This document shows, in pieces, positions 58,103 to 64,000 of a stretch of DNA of 64,000 bases; within the stretch, counting starts at the first letter, position 1, and each line of letters starts with the position of its first letter. Origin of the DNA: Marinococcus luteus (GTDB lineage: Bacteria > Bacillota > Bacilli > Bacillales > Marinococcaceae); the NCBI RefSeq assembly GCF_900106595.1, contig NZ_FNNC01000004.1:1-64000 (forward strand), read 5' to 3'. The position numbers were made by a program, and so were the translations under genes. Under the pieces are notes generated by a model, which worked only from the letters and a program-made list of their open reading frames with translations, searched no databases and had not been told where the DNA came from.

Positions 58103-58948
58103 TCAGCCTCTCCTTTGAAATAATATAGTGTGCCATTCATTAGTCTGTTTGGACCAGGCATTCTCATAATTTTTATCCCCAAATGCTTTTTCCACCCGTT
58201 CCACTGACCAGTCCACCAATCCGGATACTACAACCTGCTGAGGAAGAACCTCTACGGAATCAGCCCGTTCGAGCCAATCCACCGCAATGTCTGCCCCAAT
58301 ATTGATGACGACTAGATCGTATGACCCGTACGGAAAGACTGGGCCAACTACGTTCTGTTCGTACACCGTAATCCGGTTTTCTACACTGTTTAACGCTGCC
58401 TGCTGTTCTATCTCCCGCGTTACCGGCTCCAGGTCGTAGGCAGTCACCTGCATGCCTTTTTTTGCAAGTGCAATCGACAGTACTCCGCTTCCTGCACCAA
58501 TGTCCGCGGCCCTCGTTCCTTTTGTACAGGTGACGATACATTCGAGAGCGTCCCTTGTTGTTTCATGGATACCTGTACCAAATGCACCCTGCGGATCAAG
58601 CCGTAATTCCCGTTCTCCCTGCTTCTCCTGAAATGGAGGATACACAAGCTCCCATCCGTTCGCCAGTCTGACGTTTTCGTAGGAAGACTCTGTCCACTCC
58701 GGCGGCTCCCATTCGTGCAAATCGAAAGCATGCACTCCAAGCATCCGGCTTAATTCTTCTTTAGACGTGTTTTCCACGTAGACATACAGCCTGCTTTTTT
58801 CCCCGCTGCTGAATTCGTATGTATATCCGTCTTCGTCCTTCATTGTCTGTATGGCTTCATCAACATAAAATGTATAAATGTCATGCTCATAGAGCCTCAG
58901 ACTCCATGCTTCGTTATCCCCGGACGGGACTTCGAGTGAGTACCACAT
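58103..58948 (-). CDS. PrmA-like methyltransferase (ribosomal L11 methyltransferase family)
   Basis: A 281-residue SAM-dependent methyltransferase. The N-terminal half (about 1-115) is a variable domain; then comes the family block DPQGAFGTGIHETTRDAL (about 117-134) and the SAM-binding motif AADIGAGSGVLSIAL. PrmA trimethylates ribosomal protein L11, but this copy is next to a hydroxyacid dehydrogenase rather than dnaJ, and may be a paralogue with another target. AGGAGG precedes the ATG. Confidence 0.82.
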   Translation of the reverse strand: MWYSLEVPSGDNEAWSLRLYEHDIYTFYVDEAIQTMKDEDGYTYEFSSGEKSRLYVYVENTSKEELSRMLGVHAFDLHEWEPPEWTESSYENVRLANGWELVYPPFQEKQGERELRLDPQGAFGTGIHETTRDALECIVTCTKGTRAADIGAGSGVLSIALAKKGMQVTAYDLEPVTREIEQQAALNSVENRITVYEQNVVGPVFPYGSYDLVVINIGADIAVDWLERADSVEVLPQQVVVSGLVDWSVERVEKAFGDKNYENAWSKQTNEWHTILFQRRG

Positions 58949-59158
58949 ACCAGCTGCCTCCTTTTTGTAAAAATTATAGCAAAACTACTGTCCATGCAAC
59001 ATTCATTTTTCATGTTTCGTTTCCCTTTGTCTGCCCAGGCGATGAAATTAGTATTTCTCCTTTGAAAAGCCTTTCTTTTTTTAAAAATATTCTTTAATCT
59101 AGAGAAAGAGTGCTTACTCTATTTACCTTATTGATACTAGTAGGAGGTCGACCTATCG

Positions 59159-60547
59159 ATGGACTATCGCGTAGAAAAAGATACACTTGGAGACATGCAC
59201 GTACCGAAAGACAAGCACTGGGGTGCCCAGACCCAGCGCAGCCTGGAAAACTTTAAAATCGGTCAGGAAACTATGCCGATCGACGTCGTACATGCATTTG
59301 CCATTTTAAAACGCTCCGCGGCTCTTGCAAACAAACGCCTGGACAAGCTTGAAGCCGAAAAGGCCGATGCAATCGTCGAAGCCTGCGACGAGGTTCTCTC
59401 CGGGAAACTCGACGACCACTTCCCTCTCGTTGTCTGGCAGACAGGAAGCGGTACCCAGTCTAATATGAATATGAACGAAGTAGTGGCCCGCCGCGCTTCC
59501 CAGCTGCTCGAAGAAAAAGGATCTTCCCTGAGCGTGCATCCAAACGATGATGTTAACCGTTCCCAAAGCTCAAATGATACCTTCCCAACGGCGATGCACG
59601 TAGCTGCTGTGCAAAAAGTGGAAGACCAGCTTCTTCCTGCCGTAGAAACGCTTCGTACCACCCTTGAGAACAAAATGAATGCGTTCGAACATGTAATTAA
59701 AATCGGCCGCACGCATCTCCAGGATGCTACTCCGCTTACGCTCGGCCAGGAGGTCAGCGGCTGGCACCGGATGCTCGAACGCTCCGCCGAGATGATTACA
59801 GAAAGCATTGACCACGTGAAAGATCTTGCAATCGGTGGCACAGCTGTCGGCACAGGCATCAACGCTCATCCTAAATTCGGTGAATATGTCGCTGAAGAAA
59901 TCAGTGCCTATACCGGCAAATCCTTCCGTTCTGCTCCAAACAAGTTTCACGCCCTCACCAGCCATGATGAAATTTCATATGCACACGGGGCGTTGAAGGC
60001 ACTGGCAGCAGACGCCATGAAAATTGCAAATGATGTCCGCTGGCTTGCAAGCGGTCCCCGCTGCGGTATCGGCGAAATCTCCATTCCTGCAAATGAACCG
60101 GGCAGCTCCATTATGCCTGGAAAAGTAAATCCGACCCAGAGCGAAGCATTGACTATGGTGGCAGCACAGGTGATGGGCAACGACGCGACGATCGGTTTTG
60201 CTGCCAGTCAGGGCAATTTTGAACTCAACGTGTTTAAGCCGGTTATTGTTTACAATTTCCTGCAGTCAAGCTACCTGCTCGCTGATGCGCTCGTTTCCTT
60301 TAACGACAAATGCGCGGTCGGCATTGAAGAAAACCAGGAACGTATTGATGCGCACCTGCGAAATTCCTTGATGCTCGTCACAGCGCTGAATCCGCACATC
60401 GGGTACGAAAACGCAGCAAAAATTGCCAAATCGGCACATGCTAACGGCCAGACGCTGAAAGAAGCTGTGCTTGAAAGCGGTATGCTGAATGAAGAAGAGT
60501 TTGAATTGATCGTCGATCCGGCGAAAATGGTTTCTCCGAGTGAATAA
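59159..60547 (+). CDS. fumC: Fumarate hydratase class II
   Basis: A 462-residue class II fumarase of the fumarase/aspartase superfamily. The signature [16 protein letters not shown] is at about residues 318-333, with the catalytic Ser in that loop and the Asn/Thr/Ser set in [12 protein letters not shown] and SSNDTFPT. It interconverts fumarate and L-malate in the citric acid cycle. AGGAGG precedes the ATG. Single gene with a bidirectional terminator. Confidence 0.96.
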   Translation: MDYRVEKDTLGDMHVPKDKHWGAQTQRSLENFKIGQETMPIDVVHAFAILKRSAALANKRLDKLEAEKADAIVEACDEVLSGKLDDHFPLVVWQTGSGTQSNMNMNEVVARRASQLLEEKGSSLSVHPNDDVNRSQSSNDTFPTAMHVAAVQKVEDQLLPAVETLRTTLENKMNAFEHVIKIGRTHLQDATPLTLGQEVSGWHRMLERSAEMITESIDHVKDLAIGGTAVGTGINAHPKFGEYVAEEISAYTGKSFRSAPNKFHALTSHDEISYAHGALKALAADAMKIANDVRWLASGPRCGIGEISIPANEPGSSIMPGKVNPTQSEALTMVAAQVMGNDATIGFAASQGNFELNVFKPVIVYNFLQSSYLLADALVSFNDKCAVGIEENQERIDAHLRNSLMLVTALNPHIGYENAAKIAKSAHANGQTLKEAVLESGMLNEEEFELIVDPAKMVSPSE

Positions 60548-60560
60548 ACAACGATAAAAC

Positions 60561-60595
60561 AATAGCCTCCCAGGCATCACAGCCTGGGAGGCTAT
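60561..60595. terminator. Bidirectional rho-independent terminator
   Basis: AATAGCCTCCCAGGC / GCCTGGGAGGCTATT stem (15 perfect pairs) between the convergent fumC and YeeE/YedE genes. Confidence 0.92.
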
Positions 60596-60597
60596 TC

Positions 60598-61830
60598 TTA
60601 TTCATCCGTGCGTTTTCCTTCTTCGTAATGATACAATGGCAGCCGGTGACTGATATAGTAGGCGGTGTATACACCAAGTACAGCCATGACAAGCCATATC
60701 CACGCGTGCAGACTGAACGAGGCAATACCGCTGAAATATGCCCCAATGTTGGCGCCAAAGGAAATACTTGCCCCGTATCCCATCAGCCCTCCCCCAACCA
60801 GGGCAATTAAAGCAACCCGCAGGGGGATTCCCGAAAACCGGATTTGGCGGTTCATTGCCAACGTTACTACAGTTCCCAGAATTACACCGAAATTAATAAT
60901 GCTCATGGAATCCATCAGCACCGATTGATGAAGGGCAACAAACTGATCCTGTTCAAACCAGTATGTCCATTCGCTCACGTTCATTCCAAGAGCCATTGCT
61001 ATCTTTGATCCCCATAAAGCAAAAGCGGCTGTCAGCTTCCACGGCTCCCCCTGCACGAGAAAGATGAGCGCGTTTAATACTGCCAGAATAACAGCACCCA
61101 CCCACAGCGGCCAGGAGCCGAAAATGATCCGGCTCCAGCTTGCAGCTGAAGGCAGCGGAGGAAGAGCCGGAGGCCTTGTTCGCTTTTTATGCACATACGA
61201 GCCAAAAGCAACTAATCCGAGAAAAACAATCTGAATCACCCACGCCCATATGTAACCGATCCCCGTATCCACTGCCAGCGATACCGGCTCAAACGAAGGA
61301 AGGGAGGTGTTCCAAAAGCCAAAATGGGCGGCCCCTGCCACTGCCCCCGTTATAAAGCCGGCCAGCGTACAAATTAAGGCGGTCCTTCCGCCCTCTGCTT
61401 CGTAAAATGAAGAGGGGGCAAGGCCGCTGCCTATTTCCATACCAAAGCCGAAAATGAACGCTCCTGCTATCAGTCCTGCGCTAACAGCGGAAAGTGCCGG
61501 TATCGGGCCTGTTCCAAACAAAGCCGGGCTGATGATAAAAATAGCAGCTGAAAAGGTCGATACGAGGATGAGCATCAGCATATGAGCCCGCAGCATTTCT
61601 GTATTGCCTTTTTCAATAATCTGCCGGTAGACTGCCGAGAAGCCGAAGCGGGCGTGGAAAAGGGAAAATCCAAGAAAAAAACCAATCCAGAGCAGAATGA
61701 CATACTGCCAGCCCGATACCTGGTAAGTAATGAAGGAAAGCGTAAGAATGACCAGTAAACATACTAGCGAAACGATATTTTGTTGATTATTTAAAACAGA
61801 CGTTCCTGCCGTAGCGTTCATTTTTTTCAT
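60598..61830 (-). CDS. YeeE/YedE family membrane protein lacking the conserved cysteines
   Basis: A 410-residue membrane protein with about ten hydrophobic segments, of the YeeE/YedE family (thiosulphate and related sulphur-ion uptake). The family motifs are recognisable but the functional cysteines are absent: G63 in HARFGFSAV where RFCF is usual, L137 in GSGLAPSSFY where GGCxxG is usual, and A360 in SFGANIGAYFSG where FGCNIGA is usual. Only C24 and C154 occur, both in helices. So the sulphur-relay path seen in thiosulphate channels cannot operate as such. AGGAG precedes the ATG. It is a single gene with a terminator behind. Confidence 0.82.
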   Translation of the reverse strand: MKKMNATAGTSVLNNQQNIVSLVCLLVILTLSFITYQVSGWQYVILLWIGFFLGFSLFHARFGFSAVYRQIIEKGNTEMLRAHMLMLILVSTFSAAIFIISPALFGTGPIPALSAVSAGLIAGAFIFGFGMEIGSGLAPSSFYEAEGGRTALICTLAGFITGAVAGAAHFGFWNTSLPSFEPVSLAVDTGIGYIWAWVIQIVFLGLVAFGSYVHKKRTRPPALPPLPSAASWSRIIFGSWPLWVGAVILAVLNALIFLVQGEPWKLTAAFALWGSKIAMALGMNVSEWTYWFEQDQFVALHQSVLMDSMSIINFGVILGTVVTLAMNRQIRFSGIPLRVALIALVGGGLMGYGASISFGANIGAYFSGIASFSLHAWIWLVMAVLGVYTAYYISHRLPLYHYEEGKRTDE

Positions 61831-61902
61831 TTATTTCTCCTGACTGAACCTGTATTAGACCCTTCCTCTTCCTTTCCCCCACAGCAGTGATTCACACATC
61901 CA

Positions 61903-61936
61903 ATAAAAAAACTCCCCGGCAGCGGCCGGAGAGTTC
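61903..61936 (-). terminator. Rho-independent terminator
   Basis: AACTCTCCGGC / GCCGGGGAGTT stem followed by TTTTTTATT on the minus strand, after the OYE-family gene (stop 61958). Confidence 0.88.
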
Positions 61937-61957
61937 ATAATTCACTTACAACCGTAT

Positions 61958-63070
61958 TTAATACAACTCACTTAATGCGTCTTTGGTAAACGGTACCAGG
62001 TCTTCCGTTCGGCCCTCCTGCATTTTTTTCGCCCAGGCCGGATCCGTTAACAGCGGACGGCCAACTGCGACCAGGTCAAATTCATCGTTTTCAAGCCGGC
62101 TGACTAATTCCTGAATATCGTCGTTTTCTGCTTTATCAAAGCTTGTAAAAACGCCGTTCAGCCCAACAGACCCTACCGTCACAGAAGGCTTGCCGGTTAA
62201 ATACTTCGTCCATCCGGCAAGATTCAATGAAGACCCGTCAAATTCCGGTTCCCAGAAGCGGCGGGTTGAGCAGTGAAAGACATCTACGCCTGCTTCAGAC
62301 AGTGGCTCCAGGAACTGGGAGAGTTCGTCTGCCGTGACTGCAAGCTTCGCTTCAAAATCAGACATTTTCCACTGCGAAAACCGAAAGAAGATAGGGAAAT
62401 CTTCACCTACAGCCCGGCGGCAAGCTTCGATTACCTCTACGGCAAACCGGGTCCGTTCGACAAAGTCCCCGCCGTATTGATCGGTGCGCTTATTGGTCTG
62501 CTCCCAGAAAAACTGATCAATTAAATACCCGTGGGCACCGTGGATTTCAATGCCGTCAAAGCCAATACGCTTCGCCGCTGCTGCAGCGTCTGCATAAGCC
62601 TGGACCAGCTCCTCAATTTCTTCCACTGTCAGCGGTTTTGATACAGCTTCCCCGCTTAAAGCTAAACCGGAGGGTCCAATCGGCACAGCTTCAGGGTTTG
62701 GTTCTGCTCCAACTGGCCGGGTCATGCCTACATGCCAGAGCTGGGGAATGATTTTTCCTCCCGCTTCATGCACTGCCTCTACAACCTTTCCCCATCCTTC
62801 CAGGGCTTTTTCACCGTAAAAGGCCGGTACTCCCGGGTCTTCCACACTGGCAGGGTGATTGATGCCGGTTCCTTCTGTCACAATCAGTCCCACATTATTT
62901 TCAGCCCGGCGCCGGTAATAGGCGACTACGTCTTCATTTGGCACGCCTCCCGGCGAAAATCCTCTAGTCATTGGGGCCATTACTGTTCTGTTTTCAAGAT
63001 GCAGATCTTTTATTTGGAAGGGTTCAAATAAAGGAGCTGCCGCTTGCTGGTTGGATGTTTCCTCTGCCAT
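61958..63070 (-). CDS. NADH:flavin oxidoreductase / old yellow enzyme family
   Basis: A 370-residue FMN barrel enzyme. The N-terminal ENRTVMAPMTRG binds FMN; the active-site pair is in IEIHGAHGYLIDQFF (His-x-x-His-Gly type), with a downstream FMN-phosphate GSVGLNG and VAVGRPLLTDP. It reduces activated C=C bonds or nitro compounds with NAD(P)H. GGAGAAAGGAAG precedes the ATG. A single gene with its own terminator; it is divergent from the glutamate dehydrogenase gene. Confidence 0.9.
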   Translation of the reverse strand: MAEETSNQQAAAPLFEPFQIKDLHLENRTVMAPMTRGFSPGGVPNEDVVAYYRRRAENNVGLIVTEGTGINHPASVEDPGVPAFYGEKALEGWGKVVEAVHEAGGKIIPQLWHVGMTRPVGAEPNPEAVPIGPSGLALSGEAVSKPLTVEEIEELVQAYADAAAAAKRIGFDGIEIHGAHGYLIDQFFWEQTNKRTDQYGGDFVERTRFAVEVIEACRRAVGEDFPIFFRFSQWKMSDFEAKLAVTADELSQFLEPLSEAGVDVFHCSTRRFWEPEFDGSSLNLAGWTKYLTGKPSVTVGSVGLNGVFTSFDKAENDDIQELVSRLENDEFDLVAVGRPLLTDPAWAKKMQEGRTEDLVPFTKDALSELY

Positions 63071-63278
63071 TATTACGACTTCCTTTCTCCTGCCACAAAA
63101 TATTAATTAGCATACAAAAATCAGTATGCACGCATCGTTTTTCCAAACGCAACTTATCCGCTCAAAAACGATACTTTTTTGATTTCAATTTCCCCGAATC
63201 CGTTTGCAGTGTCTTTAAAAGTGGTATTCTTTACTAGAACTACTTACATAGGTACAAATACCTTAAGGAGGACATAAT

Positions 63279-64000
63279 ATGTCAGATAAAGCGACAAGAA
63301 TTATTCAGGAATCGCTCGATGCGCTGATGCAGGATGAGACGTTCCTGCCCGACTATGAAGGACAGGAGCGTGAAACGGCCTTTTCTTCTCTTATTTCCAT
63401 CCTTTCCACACCCAATCATGTACACAAATCGTTTCTTCGCGTTCCTCTTCAAAACGGGGAAGTAGTGCGCGTACCGGCGTACCGGGTGCAGCACAATGAC
63501 ACCATGGGGCCTTACAAGGGCGGCATCCGCTTTCACGAAAGCGTTAATGAAGACGAAGTATCCTCCCTTGCTTCTCTGATGACCATTAAAAACGCCCTTC
63601 ATGACGTGCCTTTTGGCGGCGGCAAAGGCGGCATCAGTATTAATCCAAAGAAGTTCAGTAAAAAAGAATTAAACCTGGTGTGCAAAAAATACGTTCAGTA
63701 CTTTAACGATGTTATTGGGCCGGATAATGACATCCCCGCTCCCGATGCCGGCTCAGGCGCCAGGGAAATGGACTGGATGATGGCTGAATACAAAAATATT
63801 AATCCGGGTATTCCATATCGCGGAAGCTTCACAGGAAAAAGCGTTAAAAACAGCGGCTCTCTTGGCAGAAGAGAAGCAACCGGAAAAGGAGTTTATTTCA
63901 CTTTACGCTACCTGCTCCATGACTTTCTGAAAAACCGGCGCGATGAATTCCAGACATCAGAAAATAAATTTTTCAAAACTGCGCTTGAATTTTATGGCCG
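63279..64000 (+). CDS. Glutamate/leucine dehydrogenase family protein, N-terminal part (runs off the window)
   Basis: The first 240 codons of a Glu/Leu/Phe/Val dehydrogenase. Start ATG at 63279 after AAGGAGG. The reading continues open to the end of the window. The lysine-rich active-site blocks are present: GPYKGGIRFHESVNEDEVSS and NALHDVPFGGGKGGISINPK, which hold the substrate-binding and catalytic lysines. By its N-terminal length it is a catabolic-type NAD(P)-dependent glutamate dehydrogenase (hexameric GDH), oxidatively deaminating glutamate; the C-terminal nucleotide-binding domain begins at about residue 190. Leucine dehydrogenase is less likely. Confidence 0.88.
   Translation, partial: MSDKATRIIQESLDALMQDETFLPDYEGQERETAFSSLISILSTPNHVHKSFLRVPLQNGEVVRVPAYRVQHNDTMGPYKGGIRFHESVNEDEVSSLASLMTIKNALHDVPFGGGKGGISINPKKFSKKELNLVCKKYVQYFNDVIGPDNDIPAPDAGSGAREMDWMMAEYKNINPGIPYRGSFTGKSVKNSGSLGRREATGKGVYFTLRYLLHDFLKNRRDEFQTSENKFFKTALEFYG

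Noticed and set aside
1-64000. tRNA, rRNA, CRISPR array, insertion sequence or prophage
   Set aside because: No tRNA cloverleaf, regular repeat array, transposase motif or integrase was seen on reading the window; absence by eye is not proof.

Overview
The window reads as a chromosomal segment of a low-to-mid G+C Bacillales bacterium, most likely a halophilic or alkaliphilic member of the Bacillaceae. The signs are AGGAGG-type ribosome binding sites before nearly every gene, CcpA-type cre boxes, an intact TPP riboswitch in front of a tenA-ykoEDC thiamine salvage operon, Gram-positive style sigma-54 activators, very acidic exported proteins (the sugar-binding lipoprotein) and many Na+/H+-type carriers (LctP, SSS, AGCS, GntP, AtoE). 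I cannot name a genus from sequence alone. I saw no rRNA, tRNA, CRISPR array, insertion sequence or prophage; the region is ordinary, gene-dense accessory metabolism.

Layout. 1-3.4 kb: a sigma-54 controlled alcohol/aldehyde dehydrogenase operon (Fe-ADH, a 19-residue hydrophobic peptide, the start of a methylmalonate-semialdehyde-type dehydrogenase) and its CBS-PAS-AAA-Fis activator. 3.5-9 kb: small redox and membrane genes around a Crp/Fnr regulator, with four TGTAA-N6-TTACA-like boxes that look like a local regulon. 9-13.9 kb: a maltodextrin-type ABC importer without ATPase, plus its LacI-family repressor, with twin operators around the promoter. 13.9-22.7 kb: a ketone-body / PHB-monomer utilisation island: 3-hydroxybutyrate dehydrogenase and GntP permease (sigma-54 promoter, tandem activator sites, PAS-AAA-Fis activator), then scoA-scoB-thiolase, a divergent LysR regulator and an AtoE-type short-chain fatty acid carrier. 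Together these would turn 3-hydroxybutyrate or acetoacetate into acetyl-CoA.

22.9-33.5 kb: mostly single genes: UbiA prenyltransferase, Gfo/Idh/MocA oxidoreductase, divergent alanine racemase, aldo/keto reductase, YqcI/YcgG protein, SelO AMPylase, AEC carrier, L-lactate permease, NlpC/P60 hydrolase. 33.8-46.8 kb: flavin oxidoreductase, MFS pump, HD protein, second TVP38 protein, SSS symporter, acyl-CoA synthetase, Rieske + amidohydrolase pair, cupin, flavohaemoglobin with an NsrR-like site, YeaO/DUF488 with a tiny zinc ribbon, Asp/Glu racemase, flavodoxin. 46.9-50.8 kb: TPP-riboswitch operon tenA-ykoE-ykoD-ykoC. 50.9-64 kb: FMN reductase, DUF2254 protein, methionine aminopeptidase, a PaaD/MIP18-type protein, rhodanese-like protein, AGCS symporter, 2-hydroxyacid dehydrogenase + PrmA-like methyltransferase, fumarase C, a cysteine-less YeeE/YedE protein, OYE-family reductase, and the 5' part of a glutamate dehydrogenase.

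The strongest signals beyond routine annotation are regulatory: two near-perfect sigma-54 promoters each with an inverted-repeat activator site, cre-like boxes on four catabolic promoters, and a Crp/Fnr box centred at exactly -41.5 from two predicted promoters. No clearly undescribed multi-gene system was found; the best candidates for novelty are the 19-residue peptide in the sigma-54 operon, the 38-residue zinc ribbon, the cysteine-free YeeE protein and two racemases with altered active sites.
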